The notes under the pieces are model-generated. The model was not told where the DNA came from and searched no databases. It worked only from the letters and a program-made list of their open reading frames with translations. Made by a program: the position numbers and the translations under genes. A stretch of 64,000 nucleotides of DNA from an uncultured Burkholderiaceae bacterium (GTDB taxonomy: Bacteria > Pseudomonadota > Gammaproteobacteria > Burkholderiales > Burkholderiaceae_B), in assembly GCA_934525625.1 (NCBI GenBank), contig CAKSZL010000009.1, positions 33,620-97,619 of the forward strand, read 5' to 3'. This document shows, piece by piece, positions 49,499-61,863 of the stretch; position 1 is the first letter of the stretch, and each line of letters opens with the position of its first letter.

Positions 49499-50080
49499 AT
49501 GCAACAACACCGTTATAACTCAGAATATCAAACAATCAACTTTAATACGATCCTCAAGGCCTTAGAGACCCATCCAAGACTTATGGTTGTTCGATGTGAT
49601 TTACGTTTCCCTCAGGTGGAAAACCAGGCTGAGACAGATTCACGTGTGATTACCCGGTTTTTCGCATCGCTGAAAGCCAAGATCAATGCTGATCTAAAAC
49701 GAAAAGAGAAGGCTTGGCGCAGGAGGCTATCCTGCGTGCTGAATTACGTTTGGGTGCGTGAGTACGGCGACGTGAATGGAAGAAAACATTATCACGTTCT
49801 GCTTTTTGTTAATAAGGACATATACCACTCTTTGGGCGATTACCTGGCGGTCAACGGTAATCTCTCCGCCATGATCAAACAGGCTTGGTGTAGCGCAACG
49901 CGTTTAGGCCATCCGGATTTTCTCTCGTTGGTTCAATTGGGTCGAACTTTTTATCTTGATAGAAACAGCGCCGATATCAGTTTCCAGGTTCAAGAGGTGG
50001 TTGAGTGCGCCAGCTATCTGGCGAAGAACGTGACCAAGCGCTATGGTGATGGCGAGCGATCAATAGGTAGCAGTTTGTAG
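49499..50080 (+). CDS. inovirus Gp2/YagK-YfjJ family protein
   Basis: 193 residues. RVITRFFASLKAKINADLKR and YVWVREYGDVNGRKHYHVLLF match the YagK/YfjJ C-terminal domain (inovirus Gp2, a Rep-like HUH-related family); the HYHV segment is the conserved His pair. VVECASYLAKNVTKRYGDGER closes the domain. Members occur in prophages and islands and are thought to derive from replication initiators. The ATG at 49499 is preferred to a TTG two codons upstream. It precedes the AlpA-like gene by 92 bases, a frequent pair in P4-like islands. Confidence 0.82.
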   Translation: MQQHRYNSEYQTINFNTILKALETHPRLMVVRCDLRFPQVENQAETDSRVITRFFASLKAKINADLKRKEKAWRRRLSCVLNYVWVREYGDVNGRKHYHVLLFVNKDIYHSLGDYLAVNGNLSAMIKQAWCSATRLGHPDFLSLVQLGRTFYLDRNSADISFQVQEVVECASYLAKNVTKRYGDGERSIGSSL

Positions 50081-50172
50081 TTTTTTTATTCGGTTGATTC
50101 ATGTTGTGGAAGAGGTGTCGGTTCCCTTCGATCGACATCGGCTTCTGCCTTTAAACAAGACAGGAGATCAAC

Positions 50173-50427
50173 ATGACTACAGCAGCCACAGCCAGCCTAC
50201 GTTCTATAACCCCATCGGCAACTAACAACTTCCCTTTGATTGAAGACCAATTTGTTGACATGGCGTTCATGACCCATTACACGGGGCTAACAGACAAGTG
50301 GTTCTACAAGCTAATTCAAGATGGCAAGTTCCCACCACCGGTGAAGTTCGGGCGTAGTTCTCGGTGGCTGAAAAGCGAATTGGAAGCCTGGATACAGCAT
50401 CGTATCCAGGAATCCCGGCCCGCATGA
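50173..50427 (+). CDS. AlpA-family HTH regulator (excisionase-like)
   Basis: 84 residues. A MerR/AlpA-type winged HTH spans about 30-80: MTHYTGLTDKWFYKLIQDGK, FPPPVKFGRSSRWLKSELEAW. AlpA proteins activate integrase expression or promote excision of P4-like elements. AGGAGA lies before the ATG at 50173. It follows the Gp2-like gene in the same orientation. Its regulated target, an integrase, is not in the window. Confidence 0.88.
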   Translation: MTTAATASLRSITPSATNNFPLIEDQFVDMAFMTHYTGLTDKWFYKLIQDGKFPPPVKFGRSSRWLKSELEAWIQHRIQESRPA

Positions 50428-50465
50428 ATCACTGAAATTTGCGAATTGCGCTTTCCGATCCGGCC

Positions 50466-50612
50466 TTAGCACTGCTTCTTTTCCAGGCCTTCCTTCCAGC
50501 GACGACGCAAACATTCATTCTCTGCCTTGAGTCGCTGATACTTCAAGTAATGTTGATAGCCGTAGTGAGCGAGCACGGTAAAGCCCACCGTGGCAAGCAA
50601 GTTCTTAATCAA
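50466..50612 (-). CDS. 48-residue hypothetical protein (TTG start)
   Basis: MIKNLLATVGFTVLAHYGYQ followed by a basic segment HYLKYQRLKAENECLRRRWK and ending KKQC. The start is TTG at 50612, with AGGAGGG six to seven bases upstream, a near-perfect ribosome site. One hydrophobic N-terminal helix is followed by a basic amphipathic helix. It is 53 bases downstream of the RDF-like gene in the same orientation. No family is recognised. Confidence 0.55.
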   Translation of the reverse strand: MIKNLLATVGFTVLAHYGYQHYLKYQRLKAENECLRRRWKEGLEKKQC

Positions 50613-50665
50613 GATCGCCCTCCTTTGTCATTGTGGAAGCTGAAGTGACGGATGCAGGAGAGGCA

Positions 50666-51559
50666 TCAGTCCGATGCGACTTCTGTATTTGCAGCCATCT
50701 TTTCCAGCTTCTCGTTCAATGACGGTTTTTCCGTGGGCCGGACTACTTCGGCAGGTCGGTCATGAAAGAACTCCTCGATCACATCCTGGGCTTCGTCCGG
50801 GTCCTCTTCAAAGGCCCCATTGCCTAAGCCTGCACGAGCAATTGCATCCAGCGCCTGCTGGTTGTACGCAAGGGCTTCGCGTTGCGCATACGTCTGCTGA
50901 GCCTGAGTCAGGGCTTCTTCAAGGGTCATCCCATCACGGATGGTCAGATCCACGTAGTAGATGGGTGTGCCACGTGACTGCGCGGTGCTTTTCCCACGCA
51001 GGCGTAGCTCCAGCGGCATACATGCCAGTAAGTCGCCTGACACGGCCTTGAAGTAATGCAGGCGAGCCGCTAGGGTGCGGATGCTGTTGTAGCCCGTTGT
51101 GCGGAAGATAAACGTGCCCAGCTGATCATCATCGCCCAGTTTCACGTTTAACCGCCCATAGGGCTTGCAAGCGCCTCCTTTGGCCATTTCACAGCTATCG
51201 GTTGAGGGGCAGGGCAGGGTTTGTATGCCAGAGGTAGTCACGCGTCGGCACGTCTCACCGTTTCCCACGCACATCGGGCGAGCCGTGCTGCGATCAAAGA
51301 GCGAATACTCAGCCCGAAGGTTCAGGTCGGGGTCGTTGAAAAGCAAGGTAACGGGGATGGATCGTAGTTTGCCGTTGGGGCTGTTTTTACGCAGCGCCTC
51401 ATCCAGGGGGTGGATGATCCAGCCCTCTTTGGTTTGGATCTGGCTGGTGATGGTGAATTGATCGTCTTTCTCCGGCAATCGTTTGCCATTGCGTTCGACG
51501 ACGTGGCCAATGGAAATACGCCCCAGTACGGGCGGGGTGATGGATAAACCTTTGATCAT
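50666..51559 (-). CDS. recombination-directionality-factor-like protein with Cys cluster
   Basis: About 297 residues. The N-terminus (IKGLSITPPVLGRISIGHVV, FTITSQIQTKEGWIIHPL) and the cysteine-bearing region LPCPSTDSCEMAKGGACKPY followed by a GRLNVKLG strand resemble the gp3-like recombination directionality factor family, sometimes labelled hydrolase or metal-binding. The C-terminal 60 residues are acidic. AGGAG precedes the ATG at 51559. It lies downstream of the exonuclease gene in an operon-like run of minus-strand genes. A role in excision control or in recombination accessory functions is likely but unproven. Confidence 0.55.
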   Translation of the reverse strand: MIKGLSITPPVLGRISIGHVVERNGKRLPEKDDQFTITSQIQTKEGWIIHPLDEALRKNSPNGKLRSIPVTLLFNDPDLNLRAEYSLFDRSTARPMCVGNGETCRRVTTSGIQTLPCPSTDSCEMAKGGACKPYGRLNVKLGDDDQLGTFIFRTTGYNSIRTLAARLHYFKAVSGDLLACMPLELRLRGKSTAQSRGTPIYYVDLTIRDGMTLEEALTQAQQTYAQREALAYNQQALDAIARAGLGNGAFEEDPDEAQDVIEEFFHDRPAEVVRPTEKPSLNEKLEKMAANTEVASD

Positions 51560-51670
51560 TATGAACTCCTGGGAAAAAGATAGCCCGCTGATCAAGCAGC
51601 GGGCGTAAATGGATGAAAAGACGGAAATAAAGGTGGGCGGCGTTTAACAACGCATTGGGAGTCACCAGGG

Positions 51671-52675
51671 TTACGCGCTAACCAGAAAACGACGACTGCC
51701 CGAACGCGTGAGGCTGTATTGCTCCAGCAATTCCGGCTGATCGGTCAGTAACCGCTTGGTATCTAGCAAGGTACTGTCTTTACTGCGCTTCCAGCTCACC
51801 GACCCGGTTTCAAAGGTCGCTTTGCTGGCTTCGCCCATGGCCTGCTGGATTTGTTGCTTGAACTGTTCTTCCAGCTGCTTGTATTTATCGGCCTGAAACC
51901 GTGCCTCTTCCAGGTCAGTAAAGAGCGCTGACATTTGGCTGTCTTGGCTGAAGTCCAGTTGTTCACCGGTATCGCGTGGGTAGAGGTATTGCAAAGCGGT
52001 CGCTGCCGAATCAGAGCCGTCCACAGGTGGTGGGGTGTCGCTGGTGACGTACTGCCAGAATCGCTCTTGCAATGCTATTAGCTTTGTAATGAGCGCTTCA
52101 TCCCGTTGTATGCGGTGGACCTGTAACTGCTGGCCACACAACAGAACCGCCACATCTGCCGCTTGTTTGCCGGTCACCGCCAGTTGATGCTGGACTTGCA
52201 GCTGAATGTATTCCGGCACACCGTCTTTCCATAGACGTGCGCCAAACTCACCTGCTGTTTTGCATTCCAGGATTTGTACCTCACCTGCGCCGATGACCTC
52301 ACGGTCGATATTGGCGAGCATCCAGGGCTTATCCGGGTGTTGCAGCACGGCGTTGACCTTACGTACCCTACGGCCCGTCTGCTGGGTGTAGGAAGCGGCC
52401 ACAATCGGTTCAAGAAGTGTGCCCCAATAGACCGGGGCGGTTGTATCGTGTGGGTCAGGCTTAGGCAGGTCGGCATCCCTGCCGGTTTTCTCCATCCACA
52501 GCTCCAACTGGCTTTTGTAGGGATTCAGGCCCACGGCAGCGGCGGCGTCCGAACTGCCAATGCCATGCTTACGGACTTCCAGCCACTCATCGCGTGACAG
52601 GGTATTGGTTTTAACCAGGCGTAGGGCTGGTCGTTGGTGATGGGGGTGTGATTGTGTCTGGACAGCGTTACTCAT
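51671..52675 (-). CDS. YqaJ-type viral recombinase / lambda-exonuclease family nuclease
   Basis: About 334 residues. RDEWLEVRKHGIGSSDAAAAVGLNPY is the YqaJ N-terminal signature. The PD-(D/E)XK nuclease core follows, with ANIDREVIG, VQILECKTAGEFG (ExK) and VPEYIQLQVQHQLAVTG (Gln motif). It degrades one strand of duplex DNA for single-strand annealing recombination, normally with a Bet/Erf annealase that I do not see adjacent. ATG 52675 was chosen from the conserved N-terminal start. It follows the DUF932 gene, with a terminator hairpin between the genes. Confidence 0.88.
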   Translation of the reverse strand: MSNAVQTQSHPHHQRPALRLVKTNTLSRDEWLEVRKHGIGSSDAAAAVGLNPYKSQLELWMEKTGRDADLPKPDPHDTTAPVYWGTLLEPIVAASYTQQTGRRVRKVNAVLQHPDKPWMLANIDREVIGAGEVQILECKTAGEFGARLWKDGVPEYIQLQVQHQLAVTGKQAADVAVLLCGQQLQVHRIQRDEALITKLIALQERFWQYVTSDTPPPVDGSDSAATALQYLYPRDTGEQLDFSQDSQMSALFTDLEEARFQADKYKQLEEQFKQQIQQAMGEASKATFETGSVSWKRSKDSTLLDTKRLLTDQPELLEQYSLTRSGSRRFLVSA

Positions 52676-52692
52676 GTTTTGGCTCCATAAAA

Positions 52693-52732
52693 GCATAAGG
52701 CCCGACAGGTTGATTCCTGTCGGGCCTTATGC
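52693..52732 (-). terminator. strong rho-independent terminator of the DUF932 gene
   Basis: A 17-bp perfect stem (GCATAAGGCCCGACAGG and its complement) around loop TTGATT, followed on the minus strand by TTTTAT. It lies 29 bases after the DUF932 stop and 18 bases before the YqaJ start, so the exonuclease may have its own promoter or depend on read-through. Confidence 0.85.
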
Positions 52733-52760
52733 CGTGTGCGTGTGATAAGTCGAGAGGCAT

Positions 52761-53720
52761 TCATGCCAGCATCAGCATGGTTCGCTCAAGGGCTTTTTGC
52801 TTTAGCGTTGCCCCGTGACCAAACCAGGCCGAATCCAGCCGGTAGTCGGTGTTACGCGCGCGACGTTCGTGATCAACGAACTCGGTGACGGAATTGAGTA
52901 GCCCAAGCGCCGTGCCGTTAGACGACCCAAGCTCCGCGCCGCGACCCCGTCCGTTGTAGATGTCCAGGGTCTTGGCCATCGCCTGCTCGTTGGGTTTTCG
53001 TGAAAGGTCCTGGCTGGGATCGGTGAAGAGTTGCTTGAAAAACCGTTCTGCTTCGGCATGTTTCACTTTGCGTTGGCTGAGCAGCTTCATGCGGTACATG
53101 AACGTATCCCAGTTAGACACCGAAATGCCCAACTGACGTTTGACCGCTTCTGCATCGAAGGTTGTACTGTGCGGCACCTTGACAGCACCCTTACTGTCGT
53201 CAATGGCCACGGCCAACGTGTTGTTGCACACGACCCGTACCGCCGTGAATTGAGCGGTCGTGGCCAGCGTTCCATCGCAGGCGGTGGCCAGCAGTACATA
53301 GGCGTTGGTGACATCGTTGGCCTGGATCGTGGCCGAATGTCCAGTACGGGCCAGTGCCCAGATTTTTTTGCCGCCCTTCAAAACACCGGCGGTTTCAAGC
53401 TGAAAGCCAGATACTTCTGTCAGGTCGCGATAAAACTCCAAAATTTCACGCGGTTGCACGACTTGATAGCGCTGGCTGACGACCGACAAGGGGGCTTGCG
53501 TGTCGGATCGGTACAAGACCTTGCTCTGTGGGAAGGTGATGATGCGGCTTTGGGTCTCGTCAACCGAGTCCATGAACTGTACGGGTGATTCCTTGATGTC
53601 CCAGTCCATCCCGGCTTGCTGCTGCCAGACTTCAATGGGTTGGTTGGCAGAGAGTTGGTTGCCTAGTCCATGCCAAGGCGTTTGGCCGACGTAGGCCATT
53701 TGTTCGACGTGATGAGCCAT
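52761..53720 (-). CDS. DUF932 phage/plasmid-like protein
   Basis: 319 residues. The N-terminus MAHHVEQMAYVGQTPWHGLG is the TIGR03299 signature. VVSQRYQVVQPREILEFYRD, the VVCNNTLAVAI strand and the C-terminal FVDHERRARNTDYRLDSAWF-GHG pattern confirm DUF932. Such proteins are carried by plasmids, ICEs and phages next to single-strand annealing genes; the function is unknown, possibly related to anti-defence or DNA repair. It is followed by a strong terminator. Confidence 0.9.
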   Translation of the reverse strand: MAHHVEQMAYVGQTPWHGLGNQLSANQPIEVWQQQAGMDWDIKESPVQFMDSVDETQSRIITFPQSKVLYRSDTQAPLSVVSQRYQVVQPREILEFYRDLTEVSGFQLETAGVLKGGKKIWALARTGHSATIQANDVTNAYVLLATACDGTLATTAQFTAVRVVCNNTLAVAIDDSKGAVKVPHSTTFDAEAVKRQLGISVSNWDTFMYRMKLLSQRKVKHAEAERFFKQLFTDPSQDLSRKPNEQAMAKTLDIYNGRGRGAELGSSNGTALGLLNSVTEFVDHERRARNTDYRLDSAWFGHGATLKQKALERTMLMLA

Positions 53721-53742
53721 GATGGATCTCCAGTAGAAAGCG

Positions 53743-54129
53743 TTACGGGGTTTGAAAGGAGTGGTCGCAGTGAAGACACAGGTGGTTGTTCAGCACCGTT
53801 TCGTCAACGACTTGACCCAGGGCTGCGCCGGTTGCGCAACCCATTGCGCCACCCGCTAACGCGCCTAGCACGGCGGCGGTGACGCTGATTAAAGGCATGG
53901 TTGATGCGGTAGCGCGATAGGCCATTGCCGCACCGACACTGGCACCTTTGGCTGCACCAGATAAAGAACTCATGACGCCTGCACAAGTGCCTAGGGCACC
54001 ACCGATACGTTTGGCGTGGTTTTTGGTTTGGGTGTTAGTGGAGCCGCATTTGGGGCAGACGACCGTGCGAGACGGCTGTTGAGTGCCGCGCACGCCACTA
54101 TGGTGGGATGTGTTGGATGGTTTAGACAT
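53743..54129 (-). CDS. small zinc-ribbon protein with glycine-zipper membrane segment
   Basis: About 128 residues. CPKCGSTNTQTKN near 25-37 and CLHCDHSF near the end form two CxxC pairs, a likely zinc ribbon. Between them are two Gly/Ala-rich hydrophobic stretches (GGALGTCAGVMSSLSGAAKG, LGALAGGAMGCATGAALG) typical of glycine-zipper membrane helices. AAGGAA precedes the ATG at 54129. It is located just upstream of the DUF932 gene and reads the same way. The function is unknown. Confidence 0.65.
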   Translation of the reverse strand: MSKPSNTSHHSGVRGTQQPSRTVVCPKCGSTNTQTKNHAKRIGGALGTCAGVMSSLSGAAKGASVGAAMAYRATASTMPLISVTAAVLGALAGGAMGCATGAALGQVVDETVLNNHLCLHCDHSFQTP

Positions 54130-54480
54130 GGGAGATTCCTTGATGAGGGGGAGACGGCATAAACGGGCAGGCAATTATTTTTGCCTGCTGTCATCAAGGT
54201 GATATATGTCTGAAAAAATCTGGAATCGTGTTGTCAGTAGCGGCGTGAATGGCCGAATCGTTGGAATATGTGTCGAAGTACGGCTACGCCCTTCTTTGGA
54301 TGGAGAGTCATGCATCCAACTACAAAAGATACGTAGAAAAGTAGGGCTATACATCTTTATACGGGTAAAAACGGCTTACAATCGGCTACGGGGAAAAATC
54401 ATTGCAAAATGTATTAAATTGGGGGCTTGTTCGGTCCTCCGGTATCGTCCAATGGGCAATCGCGCTTCAGGAGTTGAGGA
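54130..54480. other. divergent promoter region between island genes and BREX operon
   Basis: 351 bases with no supported gene; a 102-codon frame overlaps it but has no family signal. It must contain the BREX promoter, since all genes from 54481 onward are tightly linked. GAGG before ATG 54481 is the ribosome site of the first gene. No convincing palindrome was identified. Confidence 0.5.
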
Positions 54481-54693
54481 ATGGCCGAGATTGAAGACCG
54501 CTGGCTATCAGTAGAAGAGATAGGCAAGTATCTTGGTGTCAGCGGAGACACTGTTTATCGCTGGATTGACAAGCATGCAATGCCTGCGCATCGAATGGGG
54601 CGTCTTTGGAAGTTTAAAAAGGACGAGGTTGATTCCTGGGTCAAGGCCGGTGGTGCGGCTGATAAAGCAGATAAGCCGGACACCGGGCAGTAA
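54481..54693 (+). CDS. excisionase-family HTH protein at head of BREX operon
   Basis: 70 residues with a MerR-like excisionase DNA-binding domain: WLSVEEIGKYLGVSGDTVYR, HRMGRLWKFKKDEVDSWVKA. It matches the small HTH proteins often found before methyltransferase or defence operons (helix-turn-helix domain, excisionase family). It starts after GGAGTTGAGGA and ends 9 bases before brxF, so it is co-transcribed. A local regulator of BREX expression is the likely role. Confidence 0.85.
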   Translation: MAEIEDRWLSVEEIGKYLGVSGDTVYRWIDKHAMPAHRMGRLWKFKKDEVDSWVKAGGAADKADKPDTGQ

Positions 54694-54702
54694 GGAGCAA
54701 CC

Positions 54703-58946
<4,244 letters not shown>

Positions 58947-58976
58947 GCGTGACTAAGCGAGTGACCAACTTCGCCG

Positions 58977-59005
58977 AGCTTGGTCACCCGCGAAGTGACC
59001 AAGCT
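58977..59005 (+). other. perfect intercistronic hairpin between brxC and pglXI
   Basis: AGCTTGGTCAC, 7-base loop, GTGACCAAGCT: an 11-bp perfect stem 30 bases after the brxC stop. No U-tract follows, so RNA stabilisation, attenuation or a footprint of sequence exchange are possible. Confidence 0.6.
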
Positions 59006-59031
59006 GAGACACAAGACGAAAGCCAAGGATT

Positions 59032-61860
59032 ATGAAGATGAAAGAAACCAGTTTGTTCGACTCGCTGCTTGAAGAGCCGCAGAAGCCCTCCGGTCCGGTG
59101 ACTTGCCTTGGCATGACCTTCGAGAACGACGAGGCCCGCCGCGCCCATTTCACCGAGGAGCTGCGCAAGAAGCTGCGGGACCCGGAGTTCCGCAAGATCG
59201 AAGGCTTTCCCATCGGCAGCGATGAGGACATCCTGAATCTGAGCGATCCGCCTTACTACACCGCCTGCCCAAACCCATGGATTGCCGATTTCATAGCTGA
59301 ATGGGAGGCGGAGAAGCCGAAACAGCCTGAAGGCTATCACTATCACCGTGAGCCATTTGCGACCGATGTGAGCGAGGGGAAAAACGACCCCATTTACAAC
59401 GCGCACTCCTACCACACCAAGGTACCGCACAAGGCCATCATGCGTTACATCCTCCATTACACGCAGCCGGGGGATATCGTGTTCGACGGCTTTTGTGGAA
59501 CCGGCATGACAGGCGTGGCTGCACAGATGTGTGGTGACCGCAAAGTAGTCATGTCGCTCGGCTACCAGGTGAAGCCGGACGGAACCATTTTGCAGGAAGA
59601 GACGGACGAAGATGGCAAAAATGTTTGGCGGCCGTTTTCAAAACTTGGCGTCCGCAGAGCGATTCTCAATGATCTGTCTCCGGCAGCCACTTTTATTGCT
59701 CAAAATTACAATACTTCAGTCGATTCATTTACATTCGAGAAGGAGGCTAAACGTATTCTTAAGGAAGTCGAAAAAGAATGCGGTTGGATGTATGAGACGG
59801 TCCATACTGATGGAAGAACTAAGGGTAAAATCAATTATATCGTTTGGTCCGATGTGTTTATTTGCCCTGATTGTTCAACTGAAATCAATCTATGGAGTCA
59901 GGCTGTAGACGAAGAAGATAAATGCGTTCACGATGAGTTTCCCTGCCCAAATTGCAGTGCACACTTGACCAAGAAAAAGATGGATCGGGTTTGGATCACC
60001 GAATTTGACGACATAACCAAGGAAGCTGTTAAAGTCGCTAAGCAGGTACCAACACTCATTAATTATTCTGTTGGCTCGAAGCGTTTCTTTAAAGTCGCCG
60101 ACAAATATGATTTTGATCTCTACGAAAAAATTAAATTAGTTAGCCTATCTTCAGAAGTACCACATGATGACCTTCCAGACGGTTTTAACACAAGGCAACC
60201 AATTGCCTCTCATGGCGTTTCAAAGGTACATATGTTTTTCACGCGAAGGAATCTATCTGTGATTTCTTCAATCCGTTCTCGCATACAAGCACAATCAAGA
60301 GTAGGTACAGCTTTATTGTTTTGGATCAACGCTGCGAATAGGAATTTATCCCGTTTGTCGAAATTGGGAACAGGTAACTATTTTGGTGGCGGGGGCGGCG
60401 CTGTAAACGCTGGTGTCCTTGGAACTCTTTATTTGCCATCTTTTTCTGTGGAAAGTTCGGTTATCAAAATGATGAAGGACCGTTTACCGAAACTTGTCAA
60501 AGTATTGGCAGAGTTAGGTGGTTCAAAGAACGTAATTTCTACTCAATCCTCGACATTAATCAATTCTATTGATGCTTCGATGGATTATCTCTTCATAGAT
60601 CCACCGTTTGGTTCCAATATAAATTATTCTGAGTTGAATTTCTTATGGGAAGCTTGGCTTGGACCTAAAACAAATATTCGTGAAGAGGCAATTGAAAACA
60701 ATATACAGGGTAAAGGCATTGATGAGTATCGTCAGCTCATGACTCTCTGCTTTAAGGAAGCCTATCGGCTGCTTAAGCCGGGGAGGTGGATGACTGTTGA
60801 GTTCTCTAATACTAAAGCATCGGTCTGGAATAGTATTCAGACCTCCCTTGCGGAAGCTGGATTCATAGTTGCGAATGTTTCCGCATTAGACAAAAAACTC
60901 GGTAGTTTCAAGGCTGTAACCACCCCTACAGCAGTTAAACAAGACCTCGTTATCTCAGCCTACAAACCCAATGGCGGTTTTGAAGAACGTTTCCAGAAGG
61001 AAGCGCAAACCGAAGAAGGCGTGTGGGATTTTGTCCGAACCCACCTAAAGTATCTGCCAGTCACCAAGCGCCAGGGGCCACTAATGCTTTTCGTCCCCGA
61101 GCGCGACCCTCGCATCCTGTTCGACCAGATGATCGCATTCTATGTCCGCAAGGGTTACCCGGTGCCGATCTCTAGCCAGGAGTTCCAGGTCGGACTATCG
61201 CAGCGTTTCATTGAGCGTGACGGCATGTATTTCCTGCCGGACCAGGTGGCCGAATACGACCGCAAGAAGATGACCTCCGGTGCCCCACAGCAGCTTTCGA
61301 TGTTCGTCTCCGACGAAGCATCCGCCATCCAGTGGCTCCGCCAGCTCATCAAGGAAAAGCCGCAGACCTTCTCCGACATCAATCCGCAGTTCATGCAGCA
61401 GCTTGGCGGCTGGAGCAAGAACGAGGCCCAGCTCGACCTGCGCGAACTGCTAAACCAGAACTTCCTCTGCTACGACGGCAAAGGCCCCGTGCCCGAGCAG
61501 ATCCACGCCTACCTCTCCACCAACTGGAAAGAGCTGCGCAACCTGCCCAAGGATGACCCGGCGTTGGTGACCAAAGCCCGTGATCGTTGGTATGTGCCCG
61601 ACCCCAACAAGGCGGGCGACCTGGAGAAGCTGCGCGAGAAGGCGCTGCTCAAGGAGTTCGAGGAATACAAAGAGGTCAAAAAGAAACTCAAGGTCTTCCG
61701 CCTGGAAGCTGTCCGCGCCGGATTCAAGAAAGCCTGGCAGGAACGCGACTACGCCGTCATCGTCGCCGTGGCCGACAAGATCCCCAACAACGTCCTGGAA
61801 GAAGATCCCAAGCTTCTCATGTGGTACGACCAGGCAGTAACACGAATGGGAGGCGAATAA
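59032..61860 (+). CDS. pglXI: BREX-3 adenine-specific DNA methyltransferase PglXI
   Basis: 942 residues. SAM-binding motif FDGFCGTGMTG is at 151-161, the catalytic motif DPPFGSN at 523-529, with motif order as in beta-class amino-methylases. A zinc ribbon (CPDC at 278-281, CPNC at 305-308) lies in the inserted specificity region. The C-terminal part is helical with many charged residues. The enzyme methylates host BREX sites and takes part in exclusion. Two starts are possible (59032, 59038). From about 59600 to 61000 the DNA is clearly AT-richer than the flanks of the same gene, which suggests replacement of the recognition module. Confidence 0.88.
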   Translation: MKMKETSLFDSLLEEPQKPSGPVTCLGMTFENDEARRAHFTEELRKKLRDPEFRKIEGFPIGSDEDILNLSDPPYYTACPNPWIADFIAEWEAEKPKQPEGYHYHREPFATDVSEGKNDPIYNAHSYHTKVPHKAIMRYILHYTQPGDIVFDGFCGTGMTGVAAQMCGDRKVVMSLGYQVKPDGTILQEETDEDGKNVWRPFSKLGVRRAILNDLSPAATFIAQNYNTSVDSFTFEKEAKRILKEVEKECGWMYETVHTDGRTKGKINYIVWSDVFICPDCSTEINLWSQAVDEEDKCVHDEFPCPNCSAHLTKKKMDRVWITEFDDITKEAVKVAKQVPTLINYSVGSKRFFKVADKYDFDLYEKIKLVSLSSEVPHDDLPDGFNTRQPIASHGVSKVHMFFTRRNLSVISSIRSRIQAQSRVGTALLFWINAANRNLSRLSKLGTGNYFGGGGGAVNAGVLGTLYLPSFSVESSVIKMMKDRLPKLVKVLAELGGSKNVISTQSSTLINSIDASMDYLFIDPPFGSNINYSELNFLWEAWLGPKTNIREEAIENNIQGKGIDEYRQLMTLCFKEAYRLLKPGRWMTVEFSNTKASVWNSIQTSLAEAGFIVANVSALDKKLGSFKAVTTPTAVKQDLVISAYKPNGGFEERFQKEAQTEEGVWDFVRTHLKYLPVTKRQGPLMLFVPERDPRILFDQMIAFYVRKGYPVPISSQEFQVGLSQRFIERDGMYFLPDQVAEYDRKKMTSGAPQQLSMFVSDEASAIQWLRQLIKEKPQTFSDINPQFMQQLGGWSKNEAQLDLRELLNQNFLCYDGKGPVPEQIHAYLSTNWKELRNLPKDDPALVTKARDRWYVPDPNKAGDLEKLREKALLKEFEEYKEVKKKLKVFRLEAVRAGFKKAWQERDYAVIVAVADKIPNNVLEEDPKLLMWYDQAVTRMGGE

Positions 61861-61863
61861 GAC

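Noticed and set aside
54206..54514. 102-codon frame upstream of the BREX operon
   Set aside because: It overlaps the well-supported HTH gene in another frame and shows no homology signal; treated as noncoding leader.
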